In this document: positions 25,001-36,339 of the stretch, in pieces | Layout: every line of letters begins with the position of its first letter | How positions within the stretch are numbered: position 1 is the stretch's first letter | Origin: Didymodactylos carnosus | Taxonomy: Eukaryota; Rotifera; Eurotatoria; Philodinida; Philodinidae | Assembly: GCA_905250885.1 (NCBI GenBank) | Contig: CAJNOQ010000522.1 | Location: 1-48,105 of the forward strand | DNA: 48,105 bases | Direction of reading: 5' to 3' | The notes under the pieces: model-generated | Seen by the model: only the letters and a program-made list of their open reading frames with translations | What the model was told of the DNA's origin: nothing | Databases searched by the model: none | Made by a program: the position numbers and the translations under genes

Positions 25001-26961
25001 TGTTACGCTCCGTTCATGTTGCGAACCGTCACACTTGGGACGTATACAGACAGAATGACACATGAAACAAACAAATTAGACAGCAAGAAAGAAAAAGACT
25101 GAATAATTTATCACATATATGTGATAAATAAATCCCATAATCTGTAAAAAACATAACTAAAGAATTCTATTGAATGCTTTTTTTGTTTTGAAATATTCTC
25201 ATGTTATTAAATCACTTGATTGCTGCTGTCGCCACTTTTCAATAGGTCTTCGATCAATTTTTGAAACTTTTCGGAGATATGTCGACAGAAGTGTATCTTC
25301 ACGACATCTCTCAAACTTTTTTCATTTGGTGTCCGCCAATGAAAACGCACATCCAACTTCTCTACTGTAATATTTCTTGGATTGTGATTTACGTCAAATT
25401 ATTCACGACTGAACGAAGTCACCGTATCCAATTTTTTCCACATCAAGAGGAATTGCTAGCAGCAATACTCAATAAGTAAATTCTAGCTCTGAATTTGACG
25501 AAAATTAGTCGTCGTAAATCTGTATAGAAAAAATCTGTTTTGTATTTTATATTTAAAGCAGTCTAATGAGAAGATCTGTCGACATTCTGAAAGAGGAGAT
25601 TAAATTTTGCAAAAAAAGATCGTTTATACTCTAAAGTGGTTCCATACTAGAGATACCGAATCTCAACTTTCCAGCGTGTGTACATATGCTTGTAAATAAG
25701 GAGGTTTACTTCATGTCACTTAAATTTAAGTGACACTATTTTCTAGTAGTAAGCAGATAAGCACATAAAAGACAAACGTGCCATGTTTCCCTTTTTTTCT
25801 TATATCAATATTTTCGCGATAGATTTCTTAGATGGAAACAAGCATTCTCATTCTTAACCGAAACATAAGAAATATCAACGATAGCTAGAATAATAGAACT
25901 GTCAGATAGTGGTGGATTTTTTTAGCAGAGTATAGTGGATGAAAAGGGTAATTTATTTACTTCTTTATGTTGAATTGTTAATATCTAATCCAGACAGAAT
26001 TCTTCATGTATGGACAATCACACGTCAATAACTCCATAGGTAAGAGGAAGACAAATTTTTTCTATCGTTGGAGCTGAATTTTTTCTCGAATACCTGACAG
26101 CGAATATGTCGTAAAATATTTTGCTTTTTTTCTGTGCTTTCTGTAATAAAAAAGCATACAAAAGGACAAATCATGCTGTTTGAGACATACATGTTGTACG
26201 GATCAAACTAGTGATAGTCAAATATATTTTCTACTATTTATTTCTAATTATATGTTGTTTATATTCAGACTAGTCAATGTATGCGAATAGAATATAAGCC
26301 AGCGGTTTTATTAACAAACTAGTGATATACGTTTTTTACTGTATTTTGAAAGTATTTTGGTTTTAAAGGATGCAATGAAAACCACTTGAATTTGATCATG
26401 TCGCTCATTTCATATTTTGTATAGTTATAATAGATTAAAAAAATACAAAATTGTTGATTGCACATGTATTAGCACAATTTTGACCATTTATTAGATTATA
26501 TCTTGTTTAAATTGCTACTATCAGCCATCAACGAGAATTAATCAGTAAATATGAATTAGATTTATATTGAAAAGAACTCAGCTAAAAGATTAACATGAAT
26601 TAATCTTTTTATCATTCATTAATTTCTTTAACTTTATTTTTTTTCAATTTCTTGACCACAACTTTTCCTCTTTCTAGACTTACATCAATAGTTTCATTCA
26701 AAGTTGATCTGTTCTTTATTTGCGTTTTCATCTCTCAAACTCTAACTCTAACTATTTAATCACTTTCTATATACTATATTAGAGGCAATAACTCTATGCT
26801 TGGTTTTTTTTTCTAGATTGAATTATCAATAGATAATTTCATTGAAAATTTTTTTCTGTTTATAGTTTGTAAAAGTGAATAAACAGATGTTTAGGTAAAA
26901 CTTGTCTTTATTGTAAAATCTATTTGAGAAAACAACAGCTGAAAATAATTTAAGTTTAAAC
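19085..26961. other. Gene-poor divergent intergenic region between AKAP1 and STXBP1
   Basis: The two flanking genes are transcribed away from each other, so both promoters should lie here. I find no convincing exon; open frames of up to 87 codons lack recognisable content. Visible structure: two copies of a 16-bp direct repeat GAGGGATAAAAACGAA at 19534 and 19554 (period 20); a set of interlocking inverted repeats at 23058-23580; and a perfect 22-bp palindrome at 25714-25735. Stretches near 21240-21660 and 24730-24960 have the look of old repeat DNA but I could not define their ends. Confidence 0.55.
23058..23580. mobile_element. Composite foldback / interlocking inverted-repeat element
   Basis: Two inverted repeats interlock. 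A perfect 29-bp pair (23058-23086 with 23210-23238, core TTAACTTAGTTTAATCC) overlaps a longer imperfect pair (23098-23202 with 23255-23350, containing CAGCGTCCCGCAAATT and GGTCAATCCCCAGGAG). Part of the module, GATTAAACTAAGTTAAAA followed by GTGTGAACGTGGCTT, recurs directly at 23541-23580. The order left-A, left-B, right-A, right-B suggests nested insertion or rearranged copies of a foldback/MITE family. No protein is encoded, and no clear target duplication was found. Confidence 0.7.
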
Positions 26962-29900
26962 ATGACATCAAATTTACAGAAATTAGTTGGAGCAAGTAAG
27001 TGTCTAATGTACTTATTGATAAAAGTAGGCTCTACCTTTAATTTTACTTCTATTCCAGAACTGATTAATGATATATTGAGATGTGAATCTGTTCGTCAAA
27101 AAGAACGTAATGATTGGAAAGTATTAGTAATGGATCGTTTGGCAACAAGAATTATATCAGCATCATGTAAAATGCACGATATTATGTCGGAAGGAATAAC
27201 AAGTAAGTAAAAAATTATTTTTCTCTGTTAGTTAGTTAGTTTCATCGGATGTTCTGTTCCTTTACAAACTAGTTGTGGAAGATATTATGAAAAAACGTGA
27301 ACCATTACCAATGCTTGAAGCTGTTTATTTTATTCAACCGAATGAAAAGGTATGATACTTGAAAATGACTTATGAGATTAACATTTTTTTCTTGTTATTT
27401 TAGTCGATGAATGAGCTGGTCAATGATTTTGAAAAGACAGCTGGTCTATATCCAAAATATAAAGCTGCGCACGTTTTCTTTACAGAAGGTTCGTTTTGTC
27501 GATTAATACGTTTAATTACTGATTTAATACTATTCTATTTATTGTAGCTTGTAATCCTGAGCTGTTTAATAAACTCATTCGTTCAAAATGTTCAAAATAT
27601 ATTAAAACGTGTCAAGAAGTTAATATTGCTTTTTTACCATATGAACGACAGGTAATAATGGAAAAAAGAGAAGGAACACATTTCTCTAATAGTAAGATGA
27701 GCTCTGAATATAAATATAGCTCCATTATTCCTTCGGCATCTTATTTAAGTAAATAGTATTCATTTTTCAACTTTGAATGCTCTTTATTTGTTTAGGTATT
27801 TACATTGGACTCACCCGAAACATTTTATATAAATTTTAATCCAAACTCTACTCAACAACGTATGGTACATCTTGACCGCATCGCTGAACAAATAGCAACA
27901 TTATGTGCTACATTAGGCGAATATCCTTCAATTCGTTATCGAGGGTATTTATTGTTAACTACGTTCATTATTCTGCTCTTCATATCTTGATTTTGTTTTG
28001 TTCACAGTGAAAATGAAAAAATGGTTGAATTCGCACATGCTGTTCAACAAAAACTCAATCAATATAAAGCAGATGATGCTACAATGGGAGAAGTAAATTA
28101 AAATTAATTTTTACATTTTCACTATCGCACTGTTTATATGTTGATCTTTTTCTTAGGGTGCCGACAAAGCAAAATCTGTTTTATTATTGTTAGATCGTGG
28201 CTTTGATGCAGTAACACCTTTATTACATGAATTAACATTCCAAGCAATGGCATATGATCTTTTAAAAATTGAAAATGACGTTTTTGAGTATGTGAAACTA
28301 GCTCTTTTTCAGGTTACAATGTTATGCTGTTTTTAAACTTAGATATGAATTACAAACTCCGGGTGTTGATCCAAAAGTGACACCGGCACAAAAACAAAAG
28401 GTTTTGCTTGATGAAAATGATGATCTATGGACAGAATTACGTCATCAACATATAGCTGTTGTAACACAGTAAGTGTTTTTAGTTAAGAAGAGTAATGAAT
28501 TGTTACTATCTATGTGCATATCTTATACATTGTAGAAGTATAACAAAGAAAATCAAAGATTTTGCTATACAAAAACGTGTAAAAGAAACGGATCGTGAAC
28601 GTACAACAATGAAAGATCTATCGACAATGATAAAGAAAATGCCTCAATATCAAAAAGAATTGAATGCATATGCTCTTCATTTTAATATAGCTGAACAATG
28701 CATGAATACATATAATAGAGATTTAGGAGAAAAATTATGTTCAGTTGAACAAGTATGAATTTTTATACATTTTTTTTTCTAAAAATCTCATGTCTTATAA
28801 TACTCTTCTTTTTGTCCTTTTTATAGAATCTCGCAATGGGAACGGATCCTGAAGGAGAACGAATAAAAGATCATATGCGAAACATAGTTCCACTTTTACT
28901 CGACACAGTTATTGCAATTGAAGATAAATTACGCATTATTATGCTTTATATTTTACATAAAAATGGTGAGTACTGATACTTTTTCTGTTTATTTAAATAT
29001 AGGAGATAATTAGAGTAGTACAAGTACAGAAAAATATATATGTTACTAGACTGGAGTCATATACCATTTTTTCTGTGGATCTTGATCGATAATGTTACTA
29101 TGTGAATATTTCATACTCTATTGAAAAGCTTTCTAGAAGATTTATATTGTATGCTATAGTACGAACTCTGATTGATATAATCTGAAGCTTTAATTATAAA
29201 TCAGAGTTTTTCATTAAATTATGGATTTTTTTGTAGTAAAACTCAGTAAATGTAGATTTAAAGTACAGTAACTTGCTATTTCAACTAGAGGCTGTTTTTA
29301 ATGCCATTTGAACCAGATATTGGGTAGCACAGTCAGTAATCATATGACCATATTTCGAAGGCATGCTTCGTAATCATGTTTTAGAAAAAATAATCTCGAA
29401 AAACACCATGCTTTTGTCATAAATTTGAAATACTTTTACTTCTAGGAAAAGTATCGAAACATCATCGATACATTTTGGGCGAATTACGTCTGAGTAGCTT
29501 TGCACTTGTCTAATATAGTCTAGTCTTCGATAAGATATCATTCTTGAGACTCAAAGAGAGGAACAGAGAGAATATTTATGCGTTTTATTGTATACCTGTG
29601 TATAATATAGTAGATGTATTTTGTTTATAGCTTATTGTTCTACAGCACCGGATACACTAGGTAACGATTGTGTGGGTTGATAAGAACAGTTTCTGGCTGA
29701 TTGTTCTTAATTTGTGTTTCTTAACAAATTATTGATTTGGGGTTCCCTCTATTTCACGGTGGTGTGAGAAATAATCAGCGAAAGAGTTTTGATTCTTTAA
29801 ACAAATCACGTGTGCATGTTTCTACTAGAGGTTTAATGATATCGTTAATCATCAATGCTATAATAATACAAGTATTGACTTGAAGAAAATTTATAAAGAA

Positions 29901-32119
29901 AAACATCTGTATGACAGAGTTCAATATGCACTGTACTCGACTCAAAAGTTTCTGAAACGATAGACTCGAACAGTTTAAATTGTTCTGGTAATAATTAGTT
30001 TTCAAAAAGTCAATTGGATGCTGAAGAGAGTAGAGAGAGAGAGAGAGAGACAAAGAGAGGGACAAACAAGTTAAGTTGAAACTTATCAATGAAAATTATT
30101 CTTATTGTGCTTTTGAAGACATTTATCTATCGATTTTAAAATTTGCCCCATTAATTGGATCATAGACTCAATCAATTGAACATTTTTTTCAAGACCATAT
30201 GGAGCTCTGTTGTATTAAGATGTGCAGTAATAATGTAAGATTATTATAAGCGATTTTTTTATCATATAACATAGCGGTATAGGGTTTTAAATCTGCTTTT
30301 AATCAGTATCGGGTTGACTCAGTGGCACATTTTGCTAATAATGGAAAACTGAACCACACAGCACTAATACATTCTTTTGATTCCACTAATTTCATTCCAT
30401 CATCTGTTCTCATTGCTATTGAAAGGTTGACCTAATCTACTAAAATATCTTTTGCTATATTGAATAGGTATTACTGAAGAAAATCTAGACAAATTATTAA
30501 GTCATGCATTAATACCAACAGATAAGAAGAATGTAATTACAAATATGCAACATTTAAATTTACAAATTTTACAAGATCAATCAAGAGTAAGTTTATAAAA
30601 TTCAATATTATTATTCCCAGTCATTTTGGAAAAAGAACCAAGAGATTGAAGCATACTAATATCTATGTTTATTGCTTCCTATCCTCTAAATGCGTGTGTT
30701 TGCAGCGCGCAAGTGGCGCTTCGCCAGATATTGGGCGTTCAACTGTGCATATAGCAACAGAGTTGTTTATTAAACCAACGGGGGTAATTCATGTGTAAAA
30801 GTTGACGGAAAAATATAAAAGCCTTCGTTTATTTCTAATTCACTGTTCTAAACACTCACCCACGAGCATGCATTATATGTGGTTAATGTAGAAATTATTT
30901 TTTTTTTATCTTCCGTGCTTTTTTGCACAATAAAAACAATTATTATTTGTTCTTTTTATCAAGTCGAGTTCCGAGATATTGTCTTACACAAACTTTCCTC
31001 ATAGCATGAATGGATTGTAGTTCTACCGTTTTTGACCATTTCTTTTTTTTTTGCCTTATTTTTCGGCTTGTGTCTAATGTTTCTTAAAACATGTCTTATT
31101 TTAAACACAAAAAAAGTATCAGATTTTGAGAAAACAAATAGATTTTCTCTAAACTTTGGTCTAATGTTTTATTGTTTCTAATTTGGTTACATGTTTTATG
31201 ATTTGCATGAAAGACCAGTTTTGTTTTCCATTAATACTTGTAAGCATTTCATTTATTATTTTCATGTTCGGTAGTATTTTATCGTTTATTATTTGCTCAT
31301 CATCAAAACACTTTTATAGGCTGGTCGACGAAAAAATATTCCACAACCACGGAAAGAACGTTTGGAACCGACATATACAAATTCAAGATGGACACCTTAT
31401 GTTAAAGATATTATGGAAGTATGTATTTTCGTTTAGTAAATGAATAAACGACAATATAATTATTTTCATTACTTTTTAGGATGTTATTGATGAGAAACTT
31501 GACTTGCGATCATTTCCCTCACTTGGACAACAAAGGAATATATCATCAAATTTTCCTGCTCAAAGGTAAGAAATATTCACAATATAATCACTCTTAATAG
31601 TCATCGTGATGTCTTAATTGATATCTTAGTTCAAGAGAATTTGGAGCGTGGATGCATGCTGGACGAAAAGGAGCGGCTGGTCGTTCTGGACCGAGACTTA
31701 TCATATTTATACTTGGTAAATTAATTCGTAAAAGAAACGTTGATTTTGTCTCTACAAATAGAAAATGTTTTTAGGCGGTGTAGCATACAGCGAATTACGT
31801 TGCGCATATGAAGTAACACAAACAAATTCAAAAAAATGGGAAGTTTTTATAGGTAAGTCATGAATATTTTGGATTCATCAAAGCTAAATTACTGCAGATG
31901 AAAAAAGAAAATCACAGATTTTATATCATTGTCATAGTGAGACTATTGTTTTCCATTTTAAGATGAATTTCAACGATATATTTTTCTCCCGTATCAAATT
32001 CTACAATATATAACTTCATTTGCATATTTTCTTCTTGTTTAGGGGGTGATCATATTGTCACACCAAAACAATTTCTCAAAAATTTAGAAATGAAACCACC
32101 GAAAGAGGATGAACAATGA
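26962..32119 (+). CDS. STXBP1: Munc18-1 / UNC-18 syntaxin-binding protein (Sec1/Munc18 family)
   Basis: Cytosolic SM protein that clasps syntaxin and SNARE bundles and is needed for synaptic vesicle fusion. Exons: 26962-26995, 27059-27202, 27273-27349, 27404-27488, 27548-27651, 27796-27944, 28008-28092, 28157-28287, 28343-28468, 28536-28752, 28827-28965, 30468-30586, [30706-30783 optional], 31320-31418, 31480-31565, 31630-31715, 31775-31852, 32043-32119. Without the optional exon it encodes 611 residues, close to the vertebrate length of about 594. Landmarks in order: [178 protein letters not shown]; and LRCAYEVTQ. The neuronal Munc18-1 type is favoured over Munc18-2/3 or VPS45 by these blocks. 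All junctions are in frame. Confidence 0.97.
28966..30467 (+). other. STXBP1 long intron
   Basis: A 1.5 kb phase-1 intron, whereas the preceding ten introns of this gene are 54-144 bp. It contains a GA microsatellite near 30033-30050. No exon or element with defined ends was seen. Confidence 0.7.
30706..30783 (+). other. Possible 78-nt symmetric cassette exon of STXBP1
   Basis: Between exons 30468-30586 and 31320-31418 lies an open 26-codon segment (encoding [10 protein letters not shown]...FIKPTG) with an AG acceptor at 30704-30705 and a GTAATT donor at 30784. Both flanking junctions are phase 0, so including or skipping it keeps the frame. The skipped form matches the length and sequence of vertebrate and fly Munc18 here, so the segment is an insertion if used. 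It is also more GC-rich than its surroundings. It may be an alternative exon or a chance open segment. Confidence 0.45.
30784..31319 (+). other. STXBP1 intron downstream of the possible cassette exon
   Basis: A 536-bp AT-rich stretch that is intronic whether or not the 30706-30783 segment is used. It has a GT at 30784-30785 and an AG at 31318-31319. Nothing else was recognised. Confidence 0.7.
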
Positions 32120-33468
32120 CACATAGATGATCAAATAGCGAAGCCATAGCCTATACATTTCCAAATCACAAATTTTTTCTCATATGTATGTATATATGCA
32201 CACATTATACCAGATCAGATGTCTTTTTTTTTTTTTCTCGAAATAATTATTGTACTTTTCATTCTTGTTTATATGTTTGTATTTATTTGTTGCTTTCGTA
32301 TTTGACACGCTTTTCTTTCTTTTTTTTCTATTTAAAAGAAGTATTTTCTAACACATGTCTTTAGATGTTGTTTGTTATTATTGCTCTTTTGTATAAAATT
32401 TCGTTGTAATCCACCGACAGTACTTTCAAATCTACAGATTAACCGAGTTTTTGCACATGCATATCGATTAGTGTGTTTTAGCTTTTTAAATGCTTTCAAT
32501 AAAACGTATGCAATTTATACAATTGAAAAAGAAATAAACGTCTATTTAATGTAAGCTTTTAACGCGAACAATAAATCATCTTTAGTCACTATGACTAATA
32601 AACGAAAATTGAAAGGAGAACAGAAAAAAAAAATAACTTCAGTATTGATTATATAACCAGTTAGTTATTAAACTTTTATCTATCTCTTGAGACTAGGACT
32701 ATTTTTAATAAGATATGATTATTATACGACTATTTTTACATATTTCGTTAATAGATTTCTTTCATTCCCTTTTTTTTTCATAATTCAAAATATTCAACTT
32801 ATCAAAAGTCTAATTTATAATCATCACTATAAATTTATATGATTATTTATTAATTTGAGTAGACAGTTTATTCTTAGAAGTTTTATCGAGTTAACAAATG
32901 CATATCAAACGAGGTATTTTTTTTTTTTGTTATTGTTGAGATCTTCTATATTCAAAATACTTGGCACTTCAGAATTTATCCATGATTGAGGTGCTTCGTT
33001 GACTGGCAGCTATAGATATTGCTTTTACTGTTTTCCTTCACTCTTTCATGCTCTGCTTCATCGGGATTTTGTTTTTGTGCAATTCTTCAAGTATATGTGT
33101 TCGAGTTTTTTTTTTCATTTCTTTTTATTGTTCTGTCGAAATAAAGAATGATGAAGAAAATATTATTGAGTGCAATTATCTGTTTTTCTCTATAATAGAA
33201 TACTCATTTTTTTCTCATTTAATCTCTATCTATGCTATCATCCTAACAGTACTTTATTTGTGCTCTTTTCTTTGACAATTAGTAACGTATATTTTGTTCT
33301 TCTACCTGTATTATTGTTCCAACCTTTATATAGATAAATTTAATTAATAGAACGAGTAATAGATGCAAGTGATCTCTGCTCTGATCAAAAACTGTTAAAT
33401 TAAAAAAATGACTTTGAATCTCGCTAGGACCACTTTTGAACTGGAAATATCATTTTTCTAAAGTTAAT

Positions 33469-33637
33469 CAGAGGCGCAAATAACGGGAGGGTGTGCACCC
33501 GTCCCCGAATAATTGAAAAAGCTGGTGTTATTTTATCCATTATTCCTGGCACAAAAACTTTTTTTATCAATTTGATACTGCCTCAAAGAGAAATTTTGTT
33601 CCCCCCCCCCTATGTTCTGCTTCTATTTGCGGCCCTG
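33469..33637. mobile_element. Small hAT-like MITE
   Basis: A 169-bp element. The left end CAGAGGCGCAAATA pairs with the right end, whose reverse complement is CAGGGCCGCAAATA (12 of 14 matches). Flanking 8-mers AAGTTAAT (33461-33468) and AATTTAAT (33638-33645) differ at one base, consistent with an aged 8-bp hAT target duplication. The CAGRG start is typical of hAT ends. A run of ten or more C lies near the right end. The open frame crossing it is a chance frame. Confidence 0.65.
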
Positions 33638-34375
33638 AATTTAATGAGTATGGAAAAAGATCTATGTCATAAAAATATTTTGAAAAGTTTAGCTTCAAAC
33701 GTATTCCATTTCTTAAGGTTAAAAACTGATTGCTTACAATACATAAGACGTCAAGTTTTCGTAGATATTTAAAATATGAAATTTCATTGAACTACTTCTT
33801 GTTGTCTTTCTTAGTGGAATGCTTTTTTCAGCACTCTTCGTCTTTTTTCTTTTAACACAGTGATTTTACCGTCTAGTTTTTCCTATATGTTTTTTATATT
33901 ATCTTTTCTTATTTTTGTTGTGCATATTTATTTTTTAATTTCTTTGTCGTATATGAAGAGAAGTTTCTTTTCAGTTCATATTCGTTTCTGAATTGCTTTT
34001 TCTTGGTAATTTCTGTATTTTAAATAAAAATTCTGTACGTGCATTTACTAAAAAAGAAACGAAGAATATCATGGAACAAAGCTAAGAACTCCACTACTTT
34101 GAAAGGATAAGTCTAAAGTGAAAATGTGAAAATGAATAAAAATAAGATACGAGATGATAACGAAAGTCAATTTGTATTTTGAGCAAATTATTGAACAAAT
34201 TTATTCTCATATTTACTTATCTTGCTTATAACACTTTTCTTCGGAATCGATTCATTTTTCTAATCCACCCATTATTTAGCTGGTTTTTAAATTAAATTGT
34301 TTACAATGTTTCACAAAACATGTTCGATAGTCAAAACGATTTATAGTCCTATATAACTTGATGCATACTATAAGA

Positions 34376-34763
34376 CCCAATCAAAAAAAAGGTCAAAAAT
34401 AGGAGTATAAAGGTGTACTCCGTTTTCGGAGCACTCCTTTTGAAAAAAGTCACTAAGAGCACTCTAGAGTACTCTTTGTTTTGGAGTAGCCCAGAATACT
34501 CCTCAAAAAAAGAGCGTTTCGGAGCGCTCCTTTTTATAAAGTGCAGCCGAGGCACTGCAGAGCACTTTAAAAAAAGTGTAGTTTTTGGAGTACTCCTTTT
34601 GAGAACACGCACTTTGAGTACTTCGGAGTAATTCTTAAAAAAGAGTTATCGAGATTACTCTTTTTTTGGAGCACTCTTTTTAGGAAAAAGAGTACTCCTT
34701 TCTTTTTTTTCCAAAAAGAGTGTTCTATCATACTCCTCCTCTTGATATTTTTTTTGACTGGGG
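34376..34763. mobile_element. Foldback element made of repeated AGTACTCC palindromic units
   Basis: About 388 bp bounded by inverted ends: CCCAATCAAAAAAAAGGTC on the left, and on the right a segment whose reverse complement is CCCCAGTCAAAAAAAATATC, each followed by AGGAGTAT. The interior is an array of short imperfect palindromes around GGAGTACTCCTTTTT and AAAAAGAGTACTCC, alternating orientation every 30-50 bp. Open frames on both strands here arise from the palindromic repeats and are not genes. No autonomous protein is encoded. Target duplication is uncertain. Confidence 0.65.
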
Positions 34764-35216
34764 ATATCTAGTTTAGAAATTAATTTTGTATGAGAAAAAA
34801 TTTTGCTTTCAGATACTTAATTTTCCAGAAAGTAGTTTTAAAGTACTTAAAAGATGTTATAATGTAAAAGTTTACAGGTTATACACAATAAATTACTTTT
34901 ACATGTCAAATACTATATCGTATCTAATCTTTGCAATGATAAAATGTGAACTAAGAGTAGTTGATTCATCATTGTAAGATATAATAGAAACATCAGAATT
35001 TCTATATAAAAGATAAATGATATTGTCAAAGAAAAATCGTTCTATACACGTTTAAGTTTTTTTCATATTTATTAAATTAAAAAAATTATTATTGATAGAT
35101 TTGTTGTAGTTTAAGTTTAGAAATAAAATTTTAACTTTGCACAGAAGTTTTTGAGTCAAATTATGAATATGAGTATATTGATACCGATTAGATTTTAGAT
35201 TTCATTGAATATTTGA

Positions 35217-36211
35217 ATGTCTTATTTGGATTCACTTAATTTACTTCAACCATTAATGGTTTCTGCATTAAAGATTGATTATAATCCATTAGTATATAAT
35301 GCCAAAGATATTTCAACAGATATTGAAAATAAAATTGATTCAAAATGGTCGGAATTAACGAATAAAAACGATAAAATTTTGTTTAATGATTTAAAATTTC
35401 GATTATACGCCTCGAAAATCAATGATAATAAGCAATTAGAATTAAAATTGGGTTTAACAGATTATAAACATTTTATTGGTACTCAACAATCCCTACCAGA
35501 TATAACATGTCAATTACAATCACTGGGAAAACAAGTATATAGTGATGACAGAGCTTATTTATCTTATCCACTTGGTGTCGGTTTATTATTGATAACATCT
35601 GATAATAAAATTGTTTTATTAAAACGAAGTTTATCATGTGCCGAATCACCTGAAATTTTTGATCGACCAGGTGGACATCCAGAACCGAAGTAATTTGAGA
35701 TTTTAATCAAATTATTTCTAGTTAAGAATAATTTTATTTCTTTTTGGGAACATTGACCTGAATCATGTGGCTGATATCGATTTAAATATCGTAAATGAAA
35801 TAAATCAATCTGTGATACGTGAATGTATTGATGAAACGAATGTTGACCCATTTACATTAAACTACGAATCATTGTGTATAATTGCACTCATTGAAAATCA
35901 GAAAAGTTATGGACGTCCTAGCCTTGAATTTTGTATGAAGTAAGAAATAAGTTGCATTCTATTTGACTTAGTTGGTTGATATTGTTTATTTTGTGTGTAG
36001 AACATCACAATCATCTGATGAATTGAGAATACATTATAATTTGCAGACACATATTGAATCAAATGAAAGTAGTGAAATCAAATTTTGGCCTATTGAACAA
36101 ATTGATGCATTATTGAATGATGATTCTATGTTTATCATTACTGTCGCTTGTCAAGGAGCATTAAATGCTTTCCGTCGGTTGTTTATTAAATCGATAAATT
36201 CTACTATATAA
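35217..36211 (+). CDS. NUDT22: NUDT22-like UDP-sugar Nudix hydrolase, with an anomalous intron
   Basis: NUDT22 of vertebrates is a Mg2+-dependent UDP-glucose/UDP-galactose pyrophosphatase. Exons: 35217-35689, 35748-35939, 36001-36211, giving 291 residues (human about 303). Recognition rests on YLSYPLGVGLLLITSDNKIV, LLKRSLSCAESPEIFDRPGG followed by HPEP, a split Nudix box completed by SVIRECIDETNV (RE..xE metal-binding residues), PSLEFCMKTSQS, and a C-terminal EIKFWPIEQI...ACQGALNAFRRL. The split box with an insert after GGHPEP is characteristic of NUDT22. Oddity: intron 1 (35690-35747, GT donor) has no AG at the only position that keeps frame; it ends in GG. The last intron is normal. If the first junction is not spliced, the product stops after 158 residues, before the RE..xE motif. 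An AATAAA at 36235-36240 follows the stop. Confidence 0.85.
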
Positions 36212-36234
36212 ATATTGTATGTTAATTCGTGTTA

Positions 36235-36240
36235 AATAAA
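36235..36240 (+). promoter_or_regulatory. Candidate polyadenylation signal of NUDT22
   Basis: An AATAAA hexamer 24 bases after the NUDT22 stop codon, on the coding strand. The position is typical for a compact genome; the cleavage site is not visible. Confidence 0.5.
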
Positions 36241-36339
36241 AAACGTTTATAATATCCAATAGGCGCATTGTCGATATTTTAAGATGCTAAAAAACTGGTT
36301 GTATTCGAATTCCTACCTAATATTTTGTTATTCACACTA

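Larger units (their letters stand above)
32120..35216. other. Intergenic region between STXBP1 and NUDT22
   Basis: Holds the STXBP1 3' end (AATAAA-like hexamers near 32500 and 32530 are candidate polyadenylation signals) and the NUDT22 promoter. It contains a hAT-like MITE (33469-33637) and a foldback element built of short palindromic units (34376-34763). No other gene is supported. Confidence 0.65.

Noticed and set aside
33491-33772. A 93-codon plus-strand open frame
   Set aside because: It crosses the hAT-like MITE and a poly-C run, and has no recognisable content.
34349-34631. Overlapping open frames on both strands (34349-34612 and 34413-34631)
   Set aside because: They arise from the AGTACTCC palindromic repeats, so both strands stay open by symmetry.
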